From NCBI RefSeq assembly GCF_000293885.2, contig NZ_CP010945.1, forward strand, positions 5,538,001 through 5,602,000: a stretch of DNA of 64,000 bases, read 5' to 3'. Of this stretch, positions 27,500 to 35,789 are shown in pieces (positions within the stretch are counted from its first letter, which is position 1; each line of letters opens with the position of its first letter). The position numbers and the translations under genes are program-made. The notes under the pieces were generated by a model. The model was given only the letters and a program-made list of their open reading frames with translations, was not told the origin of the DNA and did no database searches. The DNA is from Pseudomonas fluorescens NCIMB 11764. Lineage in GTDB: Bacteria > Pseudomonadota > Gammaproteobacteria > Pseudomonadales > Pseudomonadaceae.

Positions 27500-27820
27500 A
27501 TGGAAGTCATCAATCAGTTGCAACCCGCAGACTGTGCGGGCATGGAGGACATCCGACGCGAAATCGACGCCCTTGATCAGGTCGTTATCAAGCTGTTAGG
27601 CAAGCGTTTTCACTACGTGCTGGCTGCCTCGAAGTTCAAGACCTCGGCGACTTCGGTGCGTGCTCCGGAGCGTTTCAAGGCCATGCTGGCGACACGTCGC
27701 GAGTGGGCCGAGGTCGAGGGACTGAACCCGGATGCAATCGAAAAGATGTACAGCGACCTGGTAAACCACTTCATTGCCGAAGAGATGAAACACTGGGTGA
27801 CTCATCAATCCGAGACCTGA
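27500..27820 (+). CDS. AroQ-fold chorismate mutase, PchB-like
   Basis: 106-residue all-helical protein aligned by eye with isochorismate-pyruvate lyase PchB: C-x-G-M-E-D-I-R-R-E-I-D, LGKRFHYVLAASKFKTS, RAPERFKAML, then HFIAEEMKHW. Catalytic Arg19, Arg36 and Lys47 match PchB Arg14, Arg31 and Lys42. PchB Gln90 is replaced by Glu95, a residue type also seen in some chorismate mutases, so mutase rather than lyase activity is possible. No isochorismate synthase gene is nearby. It lies 141 bp after the ABC transporter. A salicylate/siderophore role is therefore not supported by context. Confidence 0.78.
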   Translation: MEVINQLQPADCAGMEDIRREIDALDQVVIKLLGKRFHYVLAASKFKTSATSVRAPERFKAMLATRREWAEVEGLNPDAIEKMYSDLVNHFIAEEMKHWVTHQSET

Positions 27821-27945
27821 TTCTGGTGTCCGGACTTTCCGCTTTGGGTGATGGATTTCACTCCGTCGCGACATGCAGAAAACGGCCAAAAGCGGGTGTT
27901 GGTTACCAACACTGGCAATGACCCAGAAGCGTTTCGATGGCTCAC

Positions 27946-28395
27946 TCAGCGCAGAGGGGATCTGCTTAAAGTTTTCCGCAGGTAGCTTGCTGACGAAGGA
28001 CACAAATGCTGGAACTGAGCTGTCTGGGCAATTGCGACAGGCGCTTTACCCCTATCAAGCAGTTCGTACCCGTTGGCCGTGAAAAAATCAACAGCGCTTT
28101 GGGTCAACAAATGCAGTCGGGCTGCGCCTCGGGAGACCGCGTGTTGTTCCAGTTCCGACAACACCGCTGTACCCAGTCCCGCTCCACGATGCTCCTCGCA
28201 AACGACCATAGAGCGCAGCAGGAGATCGGGGCCACTACCCTCCAACCCTCCATAAGCAACCAGTTTCCCATCCACGTCGAATCGGTAGAACTGCCGCCCG
28301 GGTTCGCTCACATCATCGCAGGGCAATCCAGCTTGACTCAAAGACGCACGGAGCTGATTCAAACCGCTCGCTCCAACTTTAATCATCTGCATCAT
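27946..28395 (-). CDS. GNAT acetyltransferase, ArsN2-like
   Basis: About 149 residues. The acetyl-CoA binding motif is E-E-H-R-G-A-G-L-G-T-A-V. The pattern RFDVDGKLVAYGGLEGSG, LLLRSMVVCEEHRGAG, RLHLLTQSAVDFFTANGYE and Q-F-Q-H-L-C-P-S-S-A resembles ArsN2, an acetyltransferase named from arsenic-resistance operons. No other ars gene is visible, so an arsenic role is unproven. Start is ambiguous between ATGs at 28395, 28389 and 28386. Confidence 0.72.
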   Translation of the reverse strand: MMQMIKVGASGLNQLRASLSQAGLPCDDVSEPGRQFYRFDVDGKLVAYGGLEGSGPDLLLRSMVVCEEHRGAGLGTAVLSELEQHAVSRGAARLHLLTQSAVDFFTANGYELLDRGKAPVAIAQTAQFQHLCPSSASYLRKTLSRSPLR

Positions 28396-28831
28396 CAGTG
28401 CTCTTATAGGCTCTCTGACACTCAATGCTAGCAGGCTCAATCCTTGTCGCCGATCAATCGACAACGGCACTTAAATTCGTCCGTTTTAGGTCGGATAGCG
28501 ACGGTCGCATACTAGCAATAGTGTTCATGGCTCGTCCTCCACGTTGAGGGGAGAACAGGGGTGGATCAGTCACAATTGCTGGTGGTCGCTATTCGACCCA
28601 AAGCCGACGTCGAGGACTCTTGTTTTATGCCATTCAGAAACGGTTTAAATGGTGCCGCCAGGGAGCATGGCGAACGCTTTAGACCTGAATGAGTCGAGAC
28701 GATCTGCACCGAACGCAATACGTTCAGACGCCACGAGCGTGCGGACAAAGGCAACACTGTATCGACTCCCAACGCACACCGCGCAGGGATGCTGATTAGC
28801 GTTCCTCACCACACTCTTGGAAGCATTGATC
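28396..28831. other. 436-bp gap without a credible gene
   Basis: Lies between the ArsN2-like and RclC-like genes. Short frames on the minus strand (for example 28645-28833, with YSVAFVRTLVASERI) have a protein-like look and could be a decayed gene end, but I recognise no family. The last part must contain the promoter of the 28832 gene; GGAAGC precedes that start. Confidence 0.3.
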
Positions 28832-29341
28832 ATGAAAACCTTCAGAATCGAGAACTACGAAACCAACAGCGCACAAAACCCTTCAACGCTCGGGTTCAAA
28901 ACCATGGCGCTTGGCATCTACGGGGCCTATTTTGCGCTCGCCGTCATTTACTTCTGGTTCGGCGGAATGAAGTTCACACACTACGAAGCGGTCGGGCTGG
29001 TTCCGCTGGTGAGCAACAGCCCTTTCCTGGGTTGGGTTTATGAGATTTTCAGTGTCGACACCTTCTCCAATCTGCTTGGCGTTCTGGAGGTCTCGATCGG
29101 AATACTGATTGCAGGTCGCTTGCTGTCACCGAAGCTTTCTTTGGTAGGTGGCGTGCTCTCTGCCGGACTCTTTTTCACCACCTTGAGCTTCATGTTCTCG
29201 ACCCCCGGCGTGATCGAACCCGGCCTCGGTTTTCCCGCTATTACGGTCGCTCCAGGTCAGTTTCTACTTAAAGACATCGGGTTACTTGCCGCTTCGATTT
29301 TCGTGGCCGGCCATTCTCTGACGGAGCTGGAACGCCGTTGA
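28832..29341 (+). CDS. DUF417 membrane protein, RclC/YkgB-like
   Basis: 169 residues with four hydrophobic segments. The family's signature F-W-F-G-G-M-K-F-T-x-Y-E-A is near residue 35, followed by SPFLGWVYEIFS, LGVLEVSIGILIAGR and a C-terminal PGQFLLKDIGLLAA. E. coli RclC belongs to this family and is part of the reactive-chlorine resistance operon. A convergent AraC gene (29386) resembles RclR, which strengthens the link. Start chosen at ATG 28832 (GGAAGC upstream) over a TTG five codons earlier. Confidence 0.85.
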   Translation: MKTFRIENYETNSAQNPSTLGFKTMALGIYGAYFALAVIYFWFGGMKFTHYEAVGLVPLVSNSPFLGWVYEIFSVDTFSNLLGVLEVSIGILIAGRLLSPKLSLVGGVLSAGLFFTTLSFMFSTPGVIEPGLGFPAITVAPGQFLLKDIGLLAASIFVAGHSLTELERR

Positions 29342-29385
29342 GCCGATGATCGACCACCCGGGATGGCCCGGAGCAGTTAGATGTT

Positions 29386-30231
29386 TCAGGCCATCGCTCC
29401 ATCATCTGAACCTGCCAGGTCTTTAATCCAGTCCCGAGGACTGTAGCCCGTCTTGCGTCGAAACGCGCGCGCAAGTGCCGAAGGACTTTCATAACCGACT
29501 TCGGAGGCGATCAGTGTAATCGACCGTCCTTCACGAAGTCGCTTCTGCGCCAGGCTGATACGCCAACTCAGCAGATAATCGGCGGGCGTCTGCCCGATAA
29601 CGGCCCGGAAATGCACCGCGTAGGCCGCGCGAGACATGTTCGATTCGCTCGCCAGTTCCGCAATTGACCAAGCACGATGAGGTGCGTTGTGAATCTGCAC
29701 CAAAGAGCGCGACAACCGCGGGTCAGCCAGTCCAGCCATCATTCCAGTACGCAACTGGTTGTGATCAAGCAGATGTCGAAACAACAGGATGACCAGCAGT
29801 TCGAATAACCGTCCCAGCGCTGCCTCCCGGCCACAATGTGCACCCGCCGCCTCGCCGAACATCCATTTCAACGTATCGGCCAGCATTGGCAGTTCATCCA
29901 GGGACAACACCAGACAATCGGGTAACGAAGCCGACAGCGGGTTATCGACCCCACCCTCAAACTCCATTGACGCACACAACAACTGAGCTCCCTCGGACTC
30001 ACCGGCAAACAATTGATGCCGGCTGGGGCGCGGCATAAAAATCAGGCTGGGCCGGATCAGCAGCAATTCCTTACGATCGGCTCCCAGTAACGTAACACTG
30101 CCAGCCTGTAGCAGATGGATATACCCACGACCGTCAGCGCCGTCGTAAGACGACAAGCCGCACAGTTTGCCACTGTAAAACAGGTTTGCGCGCACGCCGA
30201 ACTGTGACAACAAGGTAGACAAGCGATCCAT
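29386..30231 (-). CDS. AraC family regulator, RclR-like
   Basis: 281 residues from the ATG at 30231 (AGAGA upstream). The N-terminal cupin domain carries cysteines at 24 (GKLCGLS) and 86 (QLLCASM), close to the spacing of the redox-active Cys21/Cys89 of E. coli RclR. The C-terminal helix-turn-helix pair is SIAELASESNMSRAAYAVHF and LIASEVGYESPSALARAFRR. It converges on the RclC-like gene with 44 bp between the stops. It likely senses oxidants such as HOCl and activates the membrane protein gene. RclA and RclB homologues are not in the window. Confidence 0.82.
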   Translation of the reverse strand: MDRLSTLLSQFGVRANLFYSGKLCGLSSYDGADGRGYIHLLQAGSVTLLGADRKELLLIRPSLIFMPRPSRHQLFAGESEGAQLLCASMEFEGGVDNPLSASLPDCLVLSLDELPMLADTLKWMFGEAAGAHCGREAALGRLFELLVILLFRHLLDHNQLRTGMMAGLADPRLSRSLVQIHNAPHRAWSIAELASESNMSRAAYAVHFRAVIGQTPADYLLSWRISLAQKRLREGRSITLIASEVGYESPSALARAFRRKTGYSPRDWIKDLAGSDDGAMA

Positions 30232-30499
30232 GGGCAATCTCTTGGCAGAAATAGACGCCCAGATCATAACACCGCCGGATTGCGCCCCATCGTGACTCAA
30301 ATGCTGTATTACCTGATGGGCTAAGTTCGATCAATCTTTGCCTGAAGTGACGGCCGCTTAGCGTCGATTACTACCCGTCACGACATGCAGTAATCGGCCA
30401 GGAGCTGACACTTAAAAAGCGTCCTGAACGATCAGGTTCTCATGTCATGAAATCATCCTGCTGTCGTACCATCGGCACATCGACAGAACGGAGGTTGAT

Positions 30500-31573
30500 A
30501 TGGGAAATGGTCAGGGCAAACGAGTCGTTGTCATTGGTGCAGGCATCGTGGGCGCGTCATTGGCGTATCACTTGGCAGGTAAAGGCGCGAATGTCACCTT
30601 GGTCGAGGCTGAAGGTATAGCTTCCGGAGTGACTGGCAGCTCATTCGCCTGGATCAATACCGCACACCCCGAACCTGACCCAATTGCGCAACTGCGCGGT
30701 TCTGCCATCAAGGAGTACCGCCGGCTCGAAACGCAGCTGCCTGGTCTGAAGATACGATGGACAGGTGCCTTGTCTTACAGCGTGATGGCGAGTGGAGCGC
30801 TGCCAATCTCAGGTCACCAGGCTTCGGCAAACCTGGTGTCTCGATCGCAGATTCTCGACCTTGAACCAAATCTCAAGAACCCTCCCCAGTCTGCTCTATA
30901 TGCGGCTGAAGAAGGAGCGCTGGACGCAGTACCAGCTACGCATGCGTTGATCGCAGGTGCCCAGGCGTATGGGGCGAATATTCTCACTCAGACGCGAGTG
31001 CTCGGTTTTGTAACCCAGAGTGCAACGGTGACCGGAGTCGAAACAACAATAGGCATTATCGATGCCGATATTGTCGTATTGGCAGCCGGGACAGGCATCA
31101 CGAAGCTGACAGACATGCTTGGAGTGTCCCTGCCTATAGAAGCCTCGCCTGCCATTTTCATCCGTTACAAGTCACAACCCAACCTCGTGCACACCCTCAT
31201 CTCCAGCCCTGAAATAGAAGTGAGGCAAAGTTCGGATGGTGCATTGCTGGCGGCAGAAGATTACCTGGACGACGCCATGGACAATCAGCCGGCAGCGATA
31301 GCGCTTCGAACTGCCAAGACAATACAGAACGAACTCCATGGTGTTGTTTCCATAGATCCGGAAAGGGCTTGTATCGGACTTAGGCCGATGCCTACCGATG
31401 GCATCCCCATCATCGGTTATCTACCCAAAGTGGGTGGCGTCTACGTTTGTGCAATGCACCCTGGAATTACTTTGGCGGCGGCAGTGGGACGTCTAGCCAG
31501 CGAGGAGATCATCGATGGCAAGACGTCCAGTGCCCTTTGGCCATGCCGGCCCGACCGATTCTTCCAAGCGTAG
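30500..31573 (+). CDS. FAD-dependent oxidoreductase, D-amino acid oxidase/DadA type
   Basis: 357 residues. The FAD-binding Rossmann motif VVVIGAGIVGASLAYHLAG is at residues 9-27, with a following acidic residue (LVEAEG). A DAO fold runs to the C-terminal GLRPMPTDGIPIIGYLP and M-H-P-G-I-T-L-A-A-A-V-G motif that contacts FAD. Members oxidise amino acids or secondary amines. CGGAGGTTGAT precedes the ATG. It converges on the EamA transporter gene with 30 bp between. A role in D-amino acid or amine use is inferred only from the family. Confidence 0.88.
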   Translation: MGNGQGKRVVVIGAGIVGASLAYHLAGKGANVTLVEAEGIASGVTGSSFAWINTAHPEPDPIAQLRGSAIKEYRRLETQLPGLKIRWTGALSYSVMASGALPISGHQASANLVSRSQILDLEPNLKNPPQSALYAAEEGALDAVPATHALIAGAQAYGANILTQTRVLGFVTQSATVTGVETTIGIIDADIVVLAAGTGITKLTDMLGVSLPIEASPAIFIRYKSQPNLVHTLISSPEIEVRQSSDGALLAAEDYLDDAMDNQPAAIALRTAKTIQNELHGVVSIDPERACIGLRPMPTDGIPIIGYLPKVGGVYVCAMHPGITLAAAVGRLASEEIIDGKTSSALWPCRPDRFFQA

Positions 31574-31603
31574 GGTGATCCTCTTCAGACCGCTTAGCGA
31601 CTG

Positions 31604-32590
31604 TTAGGAGTTAACGGAGTTGATTTTTCTTATCGCGCAGGATGGGTTACCGATTGAAGTCAGGATGATACGAACAGCCATAATCACACCTACTAGAATG
31701 GCAGCAAGACCTGACGCTTCTAAAGGTGTTGGCAGCCGGCTATGAAACAACAGGCCGAGTAATGTAGCGAACAGCGATTCAAGGGAGATCAGTTGTCCAG
31801 AAAGCACCATGGGAAGGCGACGGGACGCTGCGTTCCAGGCCCAGGCCCCGACGAGTGAGGACATCATCGCAATAACGAGGCCCCAGACGTACAAATGTCC
31901 TGCCGGGGAAACACTGAAACCAAGGATTGGCAGCTTGAGAAGGTCGAGCGCCTGCACAACCGGTAACAAGCACACGGTGCCCATTCCGGCACCGGCCATC
32001 ATGAGGCCTGTCCAGACACCTGACGAATTGGCCGGGAGTTTCTCCAGTGCACTCTGGTTCAGCAAGCTGAATGCGAGCCACAAGACCACGGCGCAGACAG
32101 AAAAAATCAACCCCATCAACCACGACCCATGGCCCGCAACGGGTTGATTGATACTGCTGATGTTCGTCAGCACAAGCCCGCCAGTCAAGAATGTCAGCGG
32201 TATCATCAGTCTGCGCCATGGAAGCGTTTTTTTCGTGGCGTTGCTGAGCAGTGCCAACAAGACTGGCACCATGCCAATGAACGCTGGAGTCAGCACGGGG
32301 CCGCCAAAAATAACACCGGCGGCAATGCAGGTGCTGTACCCGAGATATCCGATCACGCCCAGACCGGCGGCGAGAAATTGCTGATTGCGACGCAGGCACC
32401 GTAGCTGGGCGCGACAGAGCACCATGACAACCACGCCCAGCGCACCCGAGATCAGAAACCGGATAACCATCAAGTCATAGATGCTGTAGGCGCCAGTGAC
32501 GTAAGGGGCTATGAAATTCAGAGCCCAGCTCAGGGTCGCGACCACGGCAAGGATCACTCCGGCGATGATGTTTGAGTGAGCAATGGTCAT
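31604..32590 (-). CDS. EamA/DMT family transporter
   Basis: 328 residues with about ten hydrophobic segments in two EamA repeats (LSWALNFIAPYVTGAYSIYD in the first; LVGAWAWNAASRRLPMVLSG in the second). The ATG at 32590 replaces the longer frame from 32626. These proteins export amino acids or other metabolites. A LysR gene (32683) is divergent 92 bp away, the usual arrangement for regulator and exporter. Substrate unknown. Confidence 0.88.
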   Translation of the reverse strand: MTIAHSNIIAGVILAVVATLSWALNFIAPYVTGAYSIYDLMVIRFLISGALGVVVMVLCRAQLRCLRRNQQFLAAGLGVIGYLGYSTCIAAGVIFGGPVLTPAFIGMVPVLLALLSNATKKTLPWRRLMIPLTFLTGGLVLTNISSINQPVAGHGSWLMGLIFSVCAVVLWLAFSLLNQSALEKLPANSSGVWTGLMMAGAGMGTVCLLPVVQALDLLKLPILGFSVSPAGHLYVWGLVIAMMSSLVGAWAWNAASRRLPMVLSGQLISLESLFATLLGLLFHSRLPTPLEASGLAAILVGVIMAVRIILTSIGNPSCAIRKINSVNS

Positions 32591-32682
32591 CAGGCATATC
32601 CGCGAGGTATTCAGCTCATGTTGCACAGCGCCAGGGGTATGCTACAAACGAGTTCTCGGTCTTGGATGCATAACGTCTGATT

Positions 32683-33591
32683 ATGAATACGCTTGGGAAG
32701 TCATTGCCGCCGCTTGCCAGTTTGCTGCCCTTTGAAGCGGCTGCTCGACTGGAAAGCTTTTCGAAGGCTGCCGATGAATTGCACATCACTCAAGCGGCGA
32801 TCAGCCGCCAGATCCGTGGGCTTGAAGAAAATCTTGGGTTGAAGCTTTTTTGCCGCCGCAACCGTGCAGTCTTCCTGACGCAGGAGGGGCGTGAGCTAGG
32901 GCGCGTGGTGAGCACCGCATTGCAAAGTATCAGCGACAGTGCCGTCACCCTTCGTGAATCACCCCGTAAAAACCGCGTCGTTTTACTGTGTCAGTTGTGC
33001 GAAGCGTTCTATTGGTTGATGCCGCGCCTTTCGACGTTCCACCAGCAACACCCGGAAATCGAGATCCAGGTCGCGACATCCACCAGACCGTTGACTGAAT
33101 TCAATGACCATTTTGACGTGGCCTTACAAAGCACCGGACGCCCCAGCGGCTTGCATGTTCTGGCGTTTACCGCCGCTGATGAAGTGTTTCCAGTGTGCAG
33201 TCCTCATTACCTGACTGCCCGACAGTCACTCGGGATCAGTGAACTTCGCCTCCACACGCTTTTACACCATCGCGCCACGCCACCGCACTTGATGGAATGG
33301 GATAGCTGGCTGCAGGCATTTGGGCAGACATTGGAGGGTTGTTCTCAGGGCACTTTGTTTGACAGTTACCCCTTGATGCTTCAGGCCGCCGTTGAAGGGC
33401 ATGGAATTGCAATGGGGTGGCGTCGAACCGCCGGGAGGCTTATTGAAAACGGTACGCTGGTGAGACCTTGCGCAGAAAGTGTCCCTTTACCTAATGCGAT
33501 ATCGGTTTTCAGACTGCAGGGTGGGGAAGACCGAATTGAGGTGCGCGCTCTGATTGAGTGGCTTGCAGAGGAATTACGTAATGAAAGCTAA
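32683..33591 (+). CDS. LysR family regulator, GcvA-like
   Basis: 302 residues. The N-terminal part PPLASLLPFEAAARLESFSK, then ADELHITQAAISRQIRGLEE, is typical of the GcvA/AmpR subgroup. The effector domain contains FDVALQSTGRP and EGHGIAMGWRRTAGRLI. Divergent from the EamA transporter, its probable target. It is the last ordinary gene before the repeat-rich patchwork that starts near 33.6 kb. Confidence 0.88.
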   Translation: MNTLGKSLPPLASLLPFEAAARLESFSKAADELHITQAAISRQIRGLEENLGLKLFCRRNRAVFLTQEGRELGRVVSTALQSISDSAVTLRESPRKNRVVLLCQLCEAFYWLMPRLSTFHQQHPEIEIQVATSTRPLTEFNDHFDVALQSTGRPSGLHVLAFTAADEVFPVCSPHYLTARQSLGISELRLHTLLHHRATPPHLMEWDSWLQAFGQTLEGCSQGTLFDSYPLMLQAAVEGHGIAMGWRRTAGRLIENGTLVRPCAESVPLPNAISVFRLQGGEDRIEVRALIEWLAEELRNES

Positions 33592-33628
33592 CAGATCAAT
33601 TCCCCTGTTTATGACGTTTGAGTAACGA

Positions 33629-33808
33629 CCGCTTTTGGCCGAGGCTGTGTAAAAACGTTTTTCAGTGCGACAGGTACTCAAAACCGGATTGAAAATCGCG
33701 CTTCTACGCGAAATCTACATCTGCTGACGTGCCGATAAATTTCAGATTTAACGTAGACGCGCACACTTCAATTTTGGCGAAGCTTTTTTACACACTCTGG
33801 GCCGATTG
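33629..33808. repeat. 180-bp element bounded by inverted repeats (TGTGTAAAAACG family)
   Basis: CCGCTTTTGGCC...TGTGTAAAAACG at 33629-33657 is matched in reverse orientation by CTTTTTTACACACTC...GGCCGATTG at 33783-33808. About 125 bp of non-coding sequence lie between. To its right, GATTGTTGC (33803-33811) and GCAGCAATC (33825-33833) form a further imperfect hairpin. This resembles a miniature mobile element or a paired REP unit. Together with 33592-33628 and the stretch to 33909, it fills the gap before the next gene. Confidence 0.6.
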
Positions 33809-33909
33809 TTGCCTGTCGCGAAGAGCAGCAATCGACCCACAGCGGCCTTTCTTAAACACTGACACCACGGTCGTCACACCGCCCATTTTCCCTTATGCAC
33901 TGCTCAACG

Positions 33910-34494
33910 TCAGAAGTTCTCGAGACTGACTTTAATGCCCGCACGGCCGGCCAACTCAATGGTCTCTTCCACCCGGTCAGCGTCAACAATAAAACCATCG
34001 TAATTTTCACCACCGGAGTCCAAGTGAAGATAACGTTTACCAAACCGAACCAACCATCGGTCGAATTCATCAAGCACCTCTGGCATTGATGAGGCACCGT
34101 TTCGCACGTAGACGTAGGGCTCTTTCAATTGGTTGGCGCTAACCAGATAAGGAGCCTGATATTCAAACACATCAAAACCTTTCCAATCCAGGCTCATTAA
34201 AACGAGGTGTTCAAGTTTTTGCGCCTTTGAACCATCCAACAATCCATCTGTGAAAGCACTACATGCGTCATCTCCCATCGCGTATCTACGCATGACGCGC
34301 CTGACAAGTCTGGCGCCTTCTTTTTCCGGAACCACCGCCAACAGCGCCTGGGCAAAAGTCTCGAGTGCCTTTTTTTGTGCGGGATCGGGTGGGCCGGGCC
34401 GTAATTCTTTCATGATCGCTGAAGCGCTGAGGTTAGTTTCCTCGGGTGGAGGCATGGTAAAGCGCCCACCAAACAACCGATCCAAAATGCCCAT
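33910..34494 (-). CDS. Hypothetical protein
   Basis: 194 residues starting MGILDRLFGGRF; AAGGAGTGGT before the ATG at 34494 sets the start. No family recognised with confidence. The C-terminal half has LMSLDWKGFDVFEYQAPYL, EVLDEFDRWLVRFGKRYLHL and an acidic GGENYDGFIVDADR stretch, giving the feel of a small globular cytosolic protein, perhaps immunity-like. It is enclosed between two inverted copies of the TGTGTAAAAACG repeat, as is the next gene. Confidence 0.6.
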   Translation of the reverse strand: MGILDRLFGGRFTMPPPEETNLSASAIMKELRPGPPDPAQKKALETFAQALLAVVPEKEGARLVRRVMRRYAMGDDACSAFTDGLLDGSKAQKLEHLVLMSLDWKGFDVFEYQAPYLVSANQLKEPYVYVRNGASSMPEVLDEFDRWLVRFGKRYLHLDSGGENYDGFIVDADRVEETIELAGRAGIKVSLENF

Positions 34495-34649
34495 ACCACT
34501 CCTTGGAATACCTTGGGGCAAGCGACTTTTCTTTTACCGGCGACAGTCGCTGCTTGTTTTGAGATTTGTGTTGTAGTTGAGCCTAAGGCTCCAAGTGAGG
34601 TTTGTCGATCGACCGCCTTTTTTACTGCCAAATTGGACCTGATCCGACC

Positions 34650-34680
34650 GTCCGCTTTTGGCCCAGAGTGTGTAAAAACG
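34650..34680 (+). repeat. TGTGTAAAAACG-family repeat, forward copy
   Basis: GTCCGCTTTTGGCCCAGAGT followed by GTGTAAAAACG. It is a near match to 33629-33657 and to the reverse complement of 35267-35297, so the gene at 34773-35165 is enclosed by an inverted pair. Confidence 0.7.
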
Positions 34681-34772
34681 CCTTCGTGAACCCTTGCTAT
34701 CAGAAATCATAGCAAGGGCTCTCGACAATGTTTTGTTCACGATTTCAGCCAAAAATAGATCCTACACTTGAC

Positions 34773-35165
34773 CTACTCCGAATCGTGACAACAGACGCAA
34801 AGCTTGTTTCCTTCAGGGTCTCGAAAATACGCCCCATAAAAATTCGGGTGGTATTCGGGTCGCAAGCCCGGAGCGCCTTCACATGTTCCATCCAATGCCA
34901 ACGCCAAGGTATGGGCGTTGTGTACGATCTGTCGATTAGGTGCCAGCAGAGCAATCATTTGCCCATTTCCTAGCGTCGCAGATTCGCCGTCGAACGGTTT
35001 GCCCACCACGAAAAGAGGGCGTGCAGTGTCGGGGTGTTTCCAGCCCGCCCATGGGCGTTCAAGTTCTGTGAACTTGAGATCAAGTCCGAGTATCTGCATG
35101 ACCCCTTGATAAAACACAAATGCTCGATTGAAGTCATTCACTCCGATGAATACATGTGAAATCAT
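34773..35165 (-). CDS. VOC family (glyoxalase/dioxygenase-like) protein
   Basis: 130 residues starting MISHVFIGVNDFNRAFVFYQ, the typical first VOC strand with metal-ligand His4, and ending FYGAYFRDPEGNKLCVCCHD, the typical last strand, where Cys replaces the common Glu region. AGGACAAAAA precedes the ATG at 35165. Members detoxify electrophiles or bind antibiotics. The gene is framed by inverted copies of the TGTGTAAAAACG repeat, suggesting it moved as a unit. Confidence 0.8.
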   Translation of the reverse strand: MISHVFIGVNDFNRAFVFYQGVMQILGLDLKFTELERPWAGWKHPDTARPLFVVGKPFDGESATLGNGQMIALLAPNRQIVHNAHTLALALDGTCEGAPGLRPEYHPNFYGAYFRDPEGNKLCVCCHDSE

Positions 35166-35266
35166 TTTTTGTCCTAAAAAGAGGAAGCCTTCTCGCACCA
35201 TACCAAGAATTTTTCAGGCTGTTTTCAACTCCTAGCCCGAAACATACTCCGTCGGTCTTGGAAGCT

Positions 35267-35297
35267 GTTTTTACACACTCTGGGGCCGAAAGCGGAC
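35267..35297 (-). repeat. TGTGTAAAAACG-family repeat, reverse copy
   Basis: GTTTTTACACACTCTGGGG, then CCGAAAGCGGAC: the reverse complement of the 34650-34680 copy with two or three differences. It marks the right edge of the VOC gene unit. Confidence 0.7.
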
Positions 35298-35348
35298 GAC
35301 CATGAATGCTCGCTTGTGACCAAAGCTGACGGTTGACTTGGTTAGGAT

Positions 35349-35780
35349 TCAACTTGAGCAGGCTGGTCGCTCGCCTAACCGCTCTACCAACCTTACGAGA
35401 TAACCGTCGACATCCTGAACGATGAACTCGCGCTGCCCTACTTCTACATTTTCAGCCCGATACCAGGTGTCTTTGCATTCTCGATAGAGTGGAAATCCAG
35501 CCTGATCAAGTTTTTGGATGATGGGTGCAACGGCCTCGACATCAATCTGCAGGTTGATGCCTCTTCCAAACGGTTTAGTCAACGGCGCAGTCAGCCATTG
35601 CCCGGCATTCGAATCAATCTGCTCAAGCATTACTTGAGCGCCATTTAAATCAAGGTATGCGAATCCATCTTCCGGACGTTGATAAGCTATTTTGAACCCC
35701 AGGCAAGAAACCCAAAAAGCCATACTGCTACCCAGATCGGTGACCATCAGCTCCGGCACCAGTTTGTTACGTTCGAACAT
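35349..35780 (-). CDS. Bleomycin resistance-like VOC protein
   Basis: 143 residues, beginning MFERNKLVPELMVTDLGSSM and continuing with FWVSCLGFKIAYQRPEDGFA and Y-L-D-L-N-G-A-Q-V-M-L-E-Q. This is the layout of bleomycin-binding proteins of the VOC superfamily, which act by sequestering the drug as a dimer. The C-terminal GQREFIVQDVDGYLVRLVE matches the last strand. Function as drug binding is an inference from the family. The following ~160 bp carry the 35267 repeat. Confidence 0.82.
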   Translation of the reverse strand: MFERNKLVPELMVTDLGSSMAFWVSCLGFKIAYQRPEDGFAYLDLNGAQVMLEQIDSNAGQWLTAPLTKPFGRGINLQIDVEAVAPIIQKLDQAGFPLYRECKDTWYRAENVEVGQREFIVQDVDGYLVRLVERLGERPACSS

Positions 35781-35789
35781 GAGATGACT

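Noticed and set aside
28645..28833. 62-codon minus-strand frame with a protein-like look
   Set aside because: No recognisable family, no ribosome site; could be a decayed gene end but not supportable.
35349..35390. GGTTAGG...CCTAACC inverted pair near the VOC stop, suggesting an integron attC site
   Set aside because: An attC runs from RYYYAAC on the left to GTTRRRY on the right; here the order is reversed, no integrase is present, and the other intergenic regions of the patchwork do not share it.
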